DNA from: Lentilactobacillus parabuchneri DSM 5707 = NBRC 107865
GTDB lineage: Bacteria; Bacillota; Bacilli; Lactobacillales; Lactobacillaceae
Reading direction: 5' to 3'
Assembly (NCBI RefSeq): GCF_001435315.1
Contig: NZ_AZGK01000002.1
Span: 138,763 to 202,762 of the forward strand
DNA length: 64,000 bases
The position numbers and the translations under genes were made by a program. Position 1 is the first letter of the stretch. Each line of letters starts with the position of its first letter. This document shows, piece after piece, positions 37,401 through 43,751 of this stretch. The notes under the pieces are model-generated. The model made no database searches, had not been told where the DNA came from, and saw only the letters and a program-made list of their open reading frames with translations.

Positions 37401-40400
37401 GCTTAACCCGCCAAGAACCAGTAAGCCGAACAAACCGGCACCAAGGGCAAATAATGTATCCTTGATAAGCGTTGAAATGACGTTTTTACCAAACGATAGC
37501 AAGGCTTTTAGCAAGTTTGATGGTAATGAGGTCAAGCCAGACCAGAGTGCCTTTAATAATCCTGAATTCAGCTTTCCAAGTAAGCTCAGCAATTCGTGTG
37601 GCAATGCCAGCAAAATTGTTGAGAAAAGCGCCAACTTGCGAACAAGATTGAGGGCCGGAATTCCAAGCCAAAGCGGCAAGGTCAAGCCACTCAAAATCAA
37701 TTGGCCAACAAGGGCAATTGCATTCAAGATAGTGGTGATAAATGACATCAATTTGAGTCCGGCTCCTAATAATAACGCCGCGATCAATGGGAAGATCAAA
37801 GACATTAAGTTCGTTAAGCCGAAGAAGTTACCGGCTAATTTGATCAGGAACGTTGGAATTGCAAGCAGATTTGCAAGCAACAAACCAGCGTTTAATAGTA
37901 ATGGCACACCGAATAAGAATAATCCGATTGGCCCTTGGGTAATCACACCGTTAACCAAATTGATGATGTTCATCAATGTTCCGATGGCAAGTGCCGGCAA
38001 CCAGCTGATTAAATCATTGGCGATTTGAACGATTGGGTTCAAAATCAGCAGCAAAATTAATCGGCCAATGGCAGAACCGATGCCACCCAGAAACATTAAT
38101 GGTGTTGAAACCAGCAGATTGAAGCCTAAGACTAAAAGCCCGGCCAAAGTGCCGATGACATCGGGAACAACGTTATTGAGAATTCCTTGGAAGATCATCG
38201 CTGGAATACCAAGCAATAGGCCAAGTAAGCCAGTAACGCCTTTAAAGTGGAATAAGCGTTTTAATAAGTTCGGGATGACATTAAAGAATCCATTGCTAAT
38301 GGACTTAACAATGTTCGTGATGCCACCTGCAATCAGCTTAACGATAAATGCGACGAATTGTGGCAACATAAAGTTGTTCACAAACATCTTATTCATGGTC
38401 TTGATGAGATCCCCAACGACACTCAGTGGTCCAAACCCAAATAAGGTATTAAAGATCGAACTGAGGATAGTTGGAATAATCGTCAGACCCACTAATAACA
38501 GATGCGTATTAATGACAGACTTAATAGTTGAAATAATTGTTCCCAAAACTGCTTTAATCGCATCAAAGACCCATTTGAGTTGTAATCCAACCGCAAAGAT
38601 TGCAGGCAGGATAACGGGGGCCAAGGCCAGCCACTTCAAACCAAATGGCAATAATAATCCCGAAATAACGGAACCGACTAATCCAATTGGTAAAAGTATG
38701 AGTGGTAAGCCAAATGAAATGAGCGCATTGAAGACGACCGGTAAGCCATTTTTCAGCAGCGAACTGATTGTTGCAACTGAACCGGCTAAGAATGCCGGCA
38801 GCCAGCTGAGCAAACTGTTCCCCAACAGAAGTAATGGGAAGTTAATGATCGATGAAACGATGTTATTCAATCCTGTTCCCAACAACATGGCAATTGGTAA
38901 GCCCAGCAAACCGGTAATAACTGGCAATGCCAAGCCGGTACCAATCACAGCGATTGCAGGCAACAGTAGATTTGCGATACTTGGTACTAAGATATTTGTA
39001 AGAATAGTGAGCGGTAAACTCAATATTGCCAATATTGGTGATGTCAAAATCTTAATACCAGTAATCGCTGGTATTATAAACAACAATCCGTTAAGAAGTG
39101 CCGCACCACCAACAACGGGGCTGACAACTGTCTTAATAACTTGTTGAATTTGACTTTCAATATTAGTGACAACATTTGCAGCTAAAGAACTTACTTTAGC
39201 AACGAGTTTAGCCGTTCCCGTAACCAAGTCGCGGAACAAACGGTTAGCAATGTTGATAACAACGAATGGCAAGCCGCCAAGTGCGATCGTTAATGGTAAG
39301 GTAGCCAATGTCAAAGCACCAACGACCAAACGAACGAACAGCGGACCAAGGGTTGTCGAAACCAGGCTACCTGTTTTATTAATAGCCTTTGTAACTGTTG
39401 TAGCTACTGTCGTAGCAATTGCTGTTAATGGAACAGCAATGAAAATCACATTGGTAAATTGTTTCAAGGTATTCAGGCCTGCTTTAATATTGTCAAAGAA
39501 TTTCTTAAGTGCCCAACCAGCAAGTGGAATGAGTGCTAGAAATGCCATGGCAATCTTAATCAGGGTTGGTGCGATGATGAACGCTGGGATGATTGCTCCC
39601 AAAGCAAGTGCTTGAATCACGTTCTTAGCACCCTGAATAAATTTGTTAATTGCTGATGTAGCTGAACTGAACAACTGACGACCCAACATTGTCAAAATTA
39701 ACGTGACAAGTGAAGCGCCAATTGCAAAACCAGCCAAAAGCGGCACGTTTGCTAAACCAGTGCCAAGGTTCAAAAGGTTTCCTGTGAGAACTGAGAAGGC
39801 CAATGCTGAAACAACTGAAAGAATCGCATTAATCGGATTAATGATTGATGAAACGACTCCCAGCAAAGGTGCAGCAAGGGCTAAATGACCAAGAACAGTC
39901 ATTGTTGTCGCGATTGCGTTGATTGAGCCAATGATGAAACCAGTAATAAAGGTTCCAAGATTTGAAATGGCAGCAACGGCATTCGCAATGTTACTAATTG
40001 TCTTGAAAATGACCGGAAGAACTGCAGCGGCAATTGCACCAGCTGCAACTGCGGTACCAATCATGGTCATGGTTGTTCCAATGGCAATTGCACCGCCAAT
40101 GGTTCCGAGTGTCCCGATGGTACCGATCGTTCCGACGACGCTTCCAATGGTAACAACAGTTCCGATTGTGACGGCCGCATCGATAACTGGCTTGGCGATC
40201 AATAAGCCACCAATAATCAATGGTGCATTAATCATAATCAGCCCAACGTTAATTAGTGCTGGAATAATGATTAGTGGGGCAATAAACGGAGCAGCTTTGA
40301 AAGCAACGTTGACAATTGATTTCGTAACTTTAACAATGTTAGAAACTGCTGAAACAGCTGAAGAAATGACCGAACCAACAATTGGAATGGTGGTTAAAGC

Positions 40401-43106
40401 ACCAATCGTTGAAACAGCAACAAATGCACCAATTAACCCAGGAATGATTGATAATGGATTAAAGACGTTGACAATGTTTGTGACAGGATTGCCACCAATA
40501 TTGAAAATGTTGGCCAAGCTGAACATTGACGATCCGCCGTTACTTGAAGCGGTATTTTCACTCGCTTCTTTTTGTTGCTTGCTGGTTTCTTGAAGGTCTT
40601 TGTAGTAATCGGAATTTTGAAGAATATCTGAATCAACAGCATCATCGAACATATCCGGTGTTGCGGATGATCCAAGTGACTTGAGCAATTGTGGCATGGT
40701 AGCAGTCAATGAACTCGGATTAGTTGCGTCCGGTTGTCCGTTGATGGTAACCAAGGCAGTCTTACCTGTTGTCAAAGGAATCTTGTAGTTCCAAACCTGA
40801 CTGTCGTTTGCACCGGCAACTGCCATTTTCTTAGCGATATCATTTAAAATCCAAGGATAATCCTTGACGATTTCGCCTTGTTCAGTGGCGTCTGCCCATG
40901 AACCAGTCTGGCTGGCAACTTGAGATTTGATATTATCAAAAATTGCGGTTCCATCTGAATCTTCAGTGTTTGCGGTTGATGACTGGGTATCACTTCCGTT
41001 CGACTGTTCAGCTGCAAGTTTCGTATACGTTGCTTTTGGATCACTTGCAGTTGGCGTCGGTGCGGTTGTGTACTTCGAGGTATTTAAAGTGCCATTGTCG
41101 TTGGTAAAGGTTGTTGACCCAACAACGGCATTATAAGCATCCTTGGCTGAAGCATTTTGGAGATTATTCTGCTCAGTTTGAAGATCCTTATAGTATTGTG
41201 ACTGCTTTAAAATATCCACATCAACTGCTTCGTCAAACATCCCGGTCTTCGATGAATTCCCTAAGGACTTCAACAGCGCTGGCATGGAAGCAAGCAGTGT
41301 TTTCTCATCAGCTTTTGCGGTACTTGAACGGCCGTCGATTGTAACCAACGCCGTCTTACCGGAAGTCAAAGGAACTGCGTACTTCCAAACTTGACCTTTT
41401 GTATCTTGATTAGCTGCCATCTTTGAGGCGATATCTTTGAGAATCCATGGATAGGATTTGATAATTTCACCTTGTTCGTTGACAGTGGCCCAAGTGGATG
41501 TTTGATTTGAAACGTTCTTCTTCACTGCGTTGAAAATTGCTTCGCCTTCAGAAGTTTGTCCTGTGGAGTTTGCATTATCAGTCGCTGAAGAAGTTGTTGC
41601 ATTTTGATCTGTCGTAGTCGCGGTTGATTGACTCTCTGCAGCTGAACTGACTGTTCCAGTGGAATTAGCCTGTGCAGTTGTTGGAGTGGTCGATGCCTGA
41701 CTGCTTTGATCATTTGACGATGTCGTGGTTGAAGTTGCACCACTAGTCGTTGCTGTTTCAGATGATTGCCCGGTAGTTGTCGTGGAAGTGCTCTGCTCAT
41801 TGGCGTATTTGTTATACGTTGCTTGCGGATCACTTGCAGCAGGAACTGGGGTTGAAACATACCCCTTTGTCGTTGAACCTTGTTGAATCTTGGTTCGTGA
41901 TAAAACGGTATTATATGCATCTGAAGCATTCACATTTTGCTGCTGTGATTGAGAAATTGACCCATCACTGTTGGTAGTAACAGTTGAATTTTCATTGGCA
42001 GCAGCTTGCGTATCTGCAGAAGAAGTCGTTGTTGCGGCTGACGCTTGAGTTGTCTGATTGGAACTTGTAGAAGTTGATTGAGCGGTTTGTGCTTGTTCAG
42101 ACGAACTCGTTGAATCAGTTGTCGTCGATTGTGAAGGAGCGGCTGCTTGAGTAGTTGAAGCTGATTGAACAACTTTACTTGCTTGCGGCCGATTGACTTC
42201 GGTTGAAGTGGTCCCTCCGGTAGACGATTTCGCAACAGCTTTGCCTTGTGTACTTACGTAACTTTGATTGTTCGAGTTGTTTGCTGACCGGTTCGCATAA
42301 CTTTGCTGACTTGTCGTCGCAGTACTGTCACTTCTTTGAGCTTCCTGGCTCTTAATACTGCTTTGCTGATTTGTCGTTGCATTGTTATTGTTTGCTGTTG
42401 GACTCGTTGCAGCCTGCTGCGTGTTAGTGGTACCAGTATGACTTTGACCCGTTGTTGCTTGTTGTGTCGCAGTATTATTGGTATTTTGCTGACTGGCAGT
42501 GTTCTGCTGAGTCGTTGCATTCGAGGAACTGGCCTTATGAGCACGAGCGGCTAATTTAAACGAATGAATTTGATCATTGTCAATTACCAGCTTGTGGTTA
42601 TCAAATGTTCCTTTGACTTCGGTTGTCATTTTCTTGTTCTTGGTTGGGATCGCATAAGCTTGTCCGTACAACCCGGAATTTAATGACTTTTTGAAAGTCA
42701 GAACCAATTCGTGGTCGCTCACCTTTTTATAGGAAAACGGCAACGATTTTTGATAACTGGCTCTTAAATTCTTCAAGTTAACGTTCTTGCTACTAAATTT
42801 AAAGTGAATCTGATCACCCTTCTTAAAGTAGTTGGCGCTGGTAGGCTTTAAGGCCACCTTCAACACTGGTACCTTATGAGAATACTTGATGGAAGAAGTA
42901 ATTGCCTGCTGGCTTTTACGTTTTGGCGTAAATGCTTTATGGACTGACTTATCTCCATCAGGTTTCTTCGCGTTGACATCAGCGTGGGCGTTTAACTCAT
43001 TGCCTAACATTACCTGAACTGAAGAATTCGCAAACAGCGGTGACATCAAGATCACTGTTGAAATCCCAGCGACCAAACGTAAGCCACGTTTGCTGTTCTT
43101 TTTCAT
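25434..43106 (-). CDS. Giant sortase-anchored hydrophobic repeat protein (5,890 residues)
   Basis: One uninterrupted 17.7-kb frame. Layout by residue: signal peptide 1-42; beta-rich head about 50-185; Ser/Thr/Gln/Asn-rich stalk about 190-510; two copies of a 199-residue unit (about 395-840) whose core reads EAIF...K...V..QT..WA and PWIL.DIA.KMA; a hydrophobic region about 852-5735 with dozens of segments of 15-25 apolar residues broken by short Asn/Gly/Pro/Lys turns; a hydrophilic tail about 5735-5845; then LPQTN, a membrane helix and RRKFSVD, a complete sortase A signal. Within the hydrophobic part, five 388-residue repeats span about 30170-35990, with motifs NPIWxMANWIGL, WFLGPI and GINVPSxLSYW. 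I know no family with this layout. The ribosome binding site GAGGAAAGG lies unusually far (about 19 bases) from the ATG. Role unknown; a hydrophobic cell-surface layer or giant membrane scaffold are both conceivable. Confidence 0.9.
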   Translation of the reverse strand: MKKNSKRGLRLVAGISTVILMSPLFANSSVQVMLGNELNAHADVNAKKPDGDKSVHKAFTPKRKSQQAITSSIKYSHKVPVLKVALKPTSANYFKKGDQIHFKFSSKNVNLKNLRASYQKSLPFSYKKVSDHELVLTFKKSLNSGLYGQAYAIPTKNKKMTTEVKGTFDNHKLVIDNDQIHSFKLAARAHKASSSNATTQQNTASQQNTNNTATQQATTGQSHTGTTNTQQAATSPTANNNNATTNQQSSIKSQEAQRSDSTATTSQQSYANRSANNSNNQSYVSTQGKAVAKSSTGGTTSTEVNRPQASKVVQSASTTQAAAPSQSTTTDSTSSSEQAQTAQSTSTSSNQTTQASAATTTSSADTQAAANENSTVTTNSDGSISQSQQQNVNASDAYNTVLSRTKIQQGSTTKGYVSTPVPAASDPQATYNKYANEQSTSTTTTGQSSETATTSGATSTTTSSNDQSSQASTTPTTAQANSTGTVSSAAESQSTATTTDQNATTSSATDNANSTGQTSEGEAIFNAVKKNVSNQTSTWATVNEQGEIIKSYPWILKDIASKMAANQDTKGQVWKYAVPLTSGKTALVTIDGRSSTAKADEKTLLASMPALLKSLGNSSKTGMFDEAVDVDILKQSQYYKDLQTEQNNLQNASAKDAYNAVVGSTTFTNDNGTLNTSKYTTAPTPTASDPKATYTKLAAEQSNGSDTQSSTANTEDSDGTAIFDNIKSQVASQTGSWADATEQGEIVKDYPWILNDIAKKMAVAGANDSQVWNYKIPLTTGKTALVTINGQPDATNPSSLTATMPQLLKSLGSSATPDMFDDAVDSDILQNSDYYKDLQETSKQQKEASENTASSNGGSSMFSLANIFNIGGNPVTNIVNVFNPLSIIPGLIGAFVAVSTIGALTTIPIVGSVISSAVSAVSNIVKVTKSIVNVAFKAAPFIAPLIIIPALINVGLIMINAPLIIGGLLIAKPVIDAAVTIGTVVTIGSVVGTIGTIGTLGTIGGAIAIGTTMTMIGTAVAAGAIAAAVLPVIFKTISNIANAVAAISNLGTFITGFIIGSINAIATTMTVLGHLALAAPLLGVVSSIINPINAILSVVSALAFSVLTGNLLNLGTGLANVPLLAGFAIGASLVTLILTMLGRQLFSSATSAINKFIQGAKNVIQALALGAIIPAFIIAPTLIKIAMAFLALIPLAGWALKKFFDNIKAGLNTLKQFTNVIFIAVPLTAIATTVATTVTKAINKTGSLVSTTLGPLFVRLVVGALTLATLPLTIALGGLPFVVINIANRLFRDLVTGTAKLVAKVSSLAANVVTNIESQIQQVIKTVVSPVVGGAALLNGLLFIIPAITGIKILTSPILAILSLPLTILTNILVPSIANLLLPAIAVIGTGLALPVITGLLGLPIAMLLGTGLNNIVSSIINFPLLLLGNSLLSWLPAFLAGSVATISSLLKNGLPVVFNALISFGLPLILLPIGLVGSVISGLLLPFGLKWLALAPVILPAIFAVGLQLKWVFDAIKAVLGTIISTIKSVINTHLLLVGLTIIPTILSSIFNTLFGFGPLSVVGDLIKTMNKMFVNNFMLPQFVAFIVKLIAGGITNIVKSISNGFFNVIPNLLKRLFHFKGVTGLLGLLLGIPAMIFQGILNNVVPDVIGTLAGLLVLGFNLLVSTPLMFLGGIGSAIGRLILLLILNPIVQIANDLISWLPALAIGTLMNIINLVNGVITQGPIGLFLFGVPLLLNAGLLLANLLAIPTFLIKLAGNFFGLTNLMSLIFPLIAALLLGAGLKLMSFITTILNAIALVGQLILSGLTLPLWLGIPALNLVRKLALFSTILLALPHELLSLLGKLNSGLLKALWSGLTSLPSNLLKALLSFGKNVISTLIKDTLFALGAGLFGLLVLGGLSLAGNVIKTLLQLAKFFLVTLPLTIGGLILSTLGLLALNGLLGLGMILLSNTLLNGLVSIITKGLSALPGLVSQFITNTVKAFSLAAVLALNLFVGLFKIGNRLVMDFILGFLNLLNFAVKAVAGLPTLLGALATIVTAILPVPGHLLLAGLLFALTAGSLLAKLIVLPLDLLTNALNIVKIAQLLLTIPTIIAKFIGAIILSQLAGSVAKLLLTPLVWLNQAIAGALGFGLKALNGVVKLILPLIIGAIGLTVSIAIPVTLLGIRVLSGLLKNNPLLAVILLALPGLIPGLNLILGIALIVSVFGLAKNGLKLLLSPITAVLNFLKNAVISLLAFGALAFIGGVASLLFGLPLLGLINLGVKGLLNFAKLPFKIFNGFVANLIPALIGGAITGLIRLLTNGGVFGALKLLGIIPTILLGLLTALIPVVNGITVPLALLAALVELPLTLVEGLVNNVNSGLIGLFAGQFVKGILNFIGGIINAVAPILGGLLAVMLPTLLIGLTANIIWIWFLGPIFLNLAVDPMTDFVGFIIMVYTMFVQPALYIVFGLITVPLTLFFFVGMFANWLNPLRFIFQSISDFGTWSLILLGLGSFVAIELLKLSLVGLHLIPGVGLLSWLALTAGEIGLIALIAQFVINIIPSIIVAGIIVLGVVAIGAIVIVLQEVLNIGINVPSYLSYWILLPMAAILTVAGILMSLTLMLAADAIAVITQLPFIVGNLSFGLLTAFLANPIAGILANVVFGVIGLASIPAFFAGAFMVAQSWLAAVFPFDLFLYYVVMQNPIWEMANWIGLFPILGWIVALIVDVLWMIVGTWLPGILAIVNYSIFILTAVPLTFSAIIGVSLLLATGINGLLLLPVLLIGAAVVLGLIGLPIVIRYGLQMLPDLLFGVGVNIVFNWFLGPLLLKLAVDPIADFVGFIIMLYTMFTQPVLFYGFRIFLIPATILFFNGMFINWLNPLKDIFNGISSFAKLALPVLAVLGILAIDGLRLSAGLISIIPGVGLISAFTLGLAKWALIGLIAAYVINTIPSILAGAAIVFLVVGIGAIVIILQEVLNIGINVPSYLSYWVLLPMAVILTVTAILITLPLMLRDDFNITLLALPFIVNNLGLGLLTAFVANPLAAAIAAFSFGILGAASIPAFLAGSFMIAQTWLSSVFPLELFVYYLIMQNPIWEMANWIGLFPIIGWIVALIVDVLWMVVGTWVPGMFALLNYAIFISTAVPTTFSAIIGVSLMLSLGLVGLLALPINLIGGAILLGLLAIPSIIKTIAGLIGSLIYGIAANIIFVWFLGPIALDLAVNPIADFIGYVIELYTMFEQPLLYWVFGAISIPVTGLFFAGMFLNWLNPLRILFQGLTSFAKFALPTILLLSFAAVVGLQISDLFISLVPGMGLLANLGLFNGVVGLIGLITQYVINVIPSILALGAIVFLLVGIGAIVIILQEVLNIGINVPSFLSYWVLLPMAAVLGVLSVILILPSMLVSDLFATLIGLPFIVGNLGLGLLESFLANPLAAFLAALNFGILGVAAIPAFFIGTFMIAQSWLSSVFPFAEFVYYVVMNNPIWAMANWIGLVPIIGWIVALIVDVLWLVMGVWVPGMMSFLNYSIWALTTIPMVFSMITGVSLLLSLGLLGILAAPILLIGGAILLGLLAIPSIIKSVGKAIFGLVYGIASLIIFTWFLGPIALDLMVNPVADAIGFIIAIYTMFTQPVLYIAFAGLTVPTTFLFFAGAFMNWLNPLRYLYQGITFFAKFALPILALLGLGAIDGLRLSMLTLNLFPGVGLIGFIALTLAKLGLIGLIAQFVINAIPSVLALAFIVFIVVGIGAIVIILQEVLNLGINVPSFLSYWVLLPMAAMLGVGIVLISLPSMLVGDLLATLIGLPFIVGNLGLGLISGLLVNPLAAILAAFNFGVIGVASLPVFLAGTFMIAQSWLKSVFPIELAIYYIIMENPIWAMANWIGLIPIIGWIVALIVDVIWMIVGTWVPGMFALLNYAIFIMTQVPLTFSTVIGAAEFLSLGLAGLLGLPILLIGGAVLLGLLALPAIVLGIARLVLGTIYGIAVNIIWTWFLGPIGLTLAVNPIADFEGFIIMVYTMFVQPILYWGLGGIFIPATLFFFQGSFTNWLNPLGNLFQNITNYAYLALPLLAVLGLGTMDLFRLNVNVISLIPGVGLLAGLALFNAKWLLIGLIGLYVLNAIPSVLALAFIAFIVVGIGAIVIILQEVLNLGINVPSFLSYWVLLPMAAFLGVGITLITLPLMLIGDLVATLIALPGIVGSLRFALIAGFIANPLAAVLAAVIFAVLGVASIPAFLAGTFMIAQSWLGSVFPIELFIYYLIMENPIWGMANWIGLIPIIGWIVALIVDILWMIVGTWVPGMFAVLNYAIFIMTAVPLTFSTVIGLSMLLSLGLPGLILIPLGILINLLPIGLVALPIALPALLISGVINPLLGLIKNVAGFLTGAVTTLFEKLFGNNLLNSLLRTILNIIVILPKGLIGGLLTLPAWLMQQALKLNDFINKALAGLWSLVSNVITGLLFSIPETIFSSLGRLIISPITTIFNLIGFGILGLLNLLNPLTSLILPLIGAGLVGLMLTVGQIAKFMGNIVKAALSLMNLIIPALNVLRRIGVVQQAFALLQNTFGFLNDLNPLKLLGDLIKNVVLPLIIFATLAGVAQTIVRLLGMPLIGLMIPVIATMIGSIISLLLSPLALLGLPLIAGVAMLIPLIMAHMKSLAQVIPDLINLIGQLLINGTLDLAKLLLLPLALFTWPLIGLVNVLKSVLNGQHPLLNVFEKMGNVLKDLLGPLSAFVLDGLKTLAEGLSAGMSLFKMFGSLLLPIFPLNWLLALNQVPKLFASLINSFKGLGNIAGDIMNDFGRLALGIAAGLLGGLLMPLVLIGLLTKGLTDLAHNLFKTGLSGLFQGLKDLFNNGIKSLFAVIPNLFKAFLNGLGGFVKLAVLGLPDIVNPLGGLFKGAMLLGGLIPAGLALLGLPYSLFIKPVLDLVINNLVPIAVFFGLGLLNTLLNPLTLIVGFVKSVIDTIKAQNKLNGILKNIVNAVNTVFKGLQTIWGIGLALGSFVFHLISGAVTIITHLITSLFGKLLLNIAGLLFIINGSNPLKAIGSFVSNIKKMWNAGQVVPKVLKGIVQGLMKIGSTFTFFIRGIKHLGDLLTGFAIVPGALGVLGFLRQVNQQVVVGPFNWLMNQLVLPLIASGLTGLGLTLISPLFFLPTLLLSLPGNRLGRLILAVPLALLGNSFVQWLPAIILSGLGNLLNGGRSFLQNLFKTVALSGLATLITRGLTKGLGKLLTFGLILPLMLFGIKPLQFVKLLVKNGLFFKVFDTVVPLIIGGLLQAIMTVNGIKKFVGNAIKGIQNTLTNLMMFAVTAPIWFVTNGLNQLGQQIFKMFGNVANFFIKLITFPIQVLSFKGVPELIGNVIAGLGKVITYPLAIFNAVILGLPGFLLGRLLTHVVDLVSFLKVIPGIISGIGSVLFAPITTLFNVGKNIVSGLLNLIFKGVLDNLNTSLIGVVNAIESAISTVADSLKSGLSQLIKNLMNITLFGAEMVGLSLLSRLIPTIKVPAWLDNLLKTVGQIAQTILVLNTGLLIGYSLMKNATQSFMKGFVLPLIGFGVLPLIGAGLIANGIKQLGNTLKNFLSPLIGGLLGSLLGNLLNGNKNHNINININFNGLPLLLALIPLMSTLAVIGNGANSLIKSLASILPGLIQTLVGRNKTVILPIIIPIIVPLILPILLVPVLLAALLPLLLPIVLTVLLPVILPIIISTLVVLPLVVLGLPVLVAMVPLLPVVISIPVVLPALLPIILPIVGLGAQNGFGSSLFGGTTNNGFINLPTLGGSSVSADGTSSLPSLPNASNNSNNGGTSQVPSTGNHVGGNSQFPATPSTNHGKSNKVSENTNNENGNRNRNAETNSSQMNGLSGMTTPKSALVPDSVTGKDGLKAQQKLPQTNENIGNQVLIAVLGLLLMLLDVLGYVWISHRRKFSVD
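30170..35990 (-). repeat. Five in-register 1164-bp (388-codon) coding repeats
   Basis: The codons just after the TTGAA of the conserved QEVLN(I/L)GINVPS block fall at 35417, 34253, 33089, 31925 and 30761. Successive differences are 1164, 1164, 1164 and 1164 bases. Each unit contains, in order, WFLGP(I/L), an Asn/Asp-Pro turn, QEVLN, PS(Y/F)LSYW, NPIW(E/A/G)MANWIGL and GWIVALIVD(V/I)(L/I)W. No net insertion or deletion has accumulated between anchors even though the bases have diverged visibly. Confidence 0.85.
40900..41900 (-). repeat. Two 199-codon repeats in the stalk of the giant protein
   Basis: Each unit has a pre-segment with A-S-D-P-(Q/K)-A-T-Y and a following segment EAIFNAVKKNV.. 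or TAIFDNIKSQV.., then PWIL(K/N)DIA.KMA and TSGKTALVTI(D/N)G or TTGKTALVTING. The two IF cores lie about 595 bases apart (near 41545 and 40950). I do not recognise the domain. Confidence 0.75.
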
Positions 43107-43118
43107 GGCGGATATGTT

Positions 43119-43133
43119 TCACATCCTTTCCTC
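43119..43133 (-). promoter_or_regulatory. Start-stop (ATG TGA) element in the giant-gene leader
   Basis: On the minus strand GAGGAAAGG is followed at once by ATG TGA (43124-43119), then 12 bases to the giant-gene ATG. The ribosome binding site is spaced for the start-stop codon pair rather than for the true start. It could hold ribosomes ahead of the giant frame. This is a reading of spacing only. Confidence 0.3.
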
Positions 43134-43242
43134 TAAAACCTGTGTGACAATTTTGTATCTAAAAATCAATACTTAACGAGCATTCCCCCTTTGTGTAACT
43201 TTGACTGTTGAACTTTGAAATCTGCAAATTGATCACCTTGAC

Positions 43243-43518
43243 GATCTATCGTGGCTGCCAACCATCGTAGATCAAACGGTGCTTATCCATTGAGGTGCCG
43301 CCCACAATAGATCCCCTTTGGTGCAGTCCATGTGGTGCCACCCACCTAGACGCAGTGCTACACGTCCGATGTGGTGCCGCCCACATAGACGCAACGTGCA
43401 TTAGCTAAAACGGTGCCAACCGTTCAGGAAATTTCAACGGTTCAGCGATAACGGTCATCCTTTACGACTATTAAGCCCGGCTGCCAAGCCGTTACCAATT
43501 GAACTGCCACGTCCAATC
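43243..43518. repeat. Array of hairpins with conserved TGCC loops
   Basis: At least seven short inverted repeats share a six- or seven-base loop, (C)TGCC(A/G)(A/C): GATCTA..TGG-loop-CCA..TAGATC (43243-43273), TTGaGG-loop-CCaCAA (about 43290), ATGTGG-loop-CCACcT (about 43330), ATGTGG-loop-CCACAT (43369-43386), AACGG-loop-CCGTT (43409-43424), CGGC-loop-GCCG (43478-43491) and TTGaAC-loop-GTCCAA (43499-43516). The stems differ in sequence while the loops are conserved. Further TGC-loops (TGCTTA, TGCAGT, TGCTAC) fall between them. Confidence 0.7.
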
Positions 43519-43751
43519 GTGCTTAATTTGGTAAAGGTAAATCAGCTATATAACGATGAAATATATATAAATAGTTCATCCTTTTATAACTACATTTAGC
43601 GTAACACCGTAATTCAGGCGCTGAAATACACACTTTGACCGAAAGTGTGCAAAGTTCAATGACTTGCCTGCGTATGCTTCCCGAGGTTAGCAAATTAGTT
43701 TACACTTAATAATAGGAAGTTAATCATTTATCGTTGAAAGGGAAATTAAAT

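Larger units (their letters stand above)
43107..43751. other. 645-bp noncoding region upstream of the giant gene
   Basis: It separates the divergent giant gene (minus) and a small secreted protein gene (plus). It must hold both promoters. The middle (43243-43520) is occupied by a run of small hairpins with the shared loop TGCC, described separately. The right part (43560-43735) is A/T-rich with GC-poor tracts consistent with the plus-strand promoter. No reading frame of note. Confidence 0.6.

Noticed and set aside
25825-42554. Many long plus-strand reading frames opposite the giant gene, rich in Ile, Asn, Pro and Lys
   Set aside because: They are the complement of hydrophobic codons on the minus strand, which rarely produce stops. 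They lack ribosome binding sites and consistent starts, and their composition is only the mirror of the real frame.
43243-43518. Possible CRISPR array
   Set aside because: Repeats are short hairpins with varying stems and irregular spacing of 14-70 bases. There are no constant repeats with unique spacers of equal length and no cas genes.
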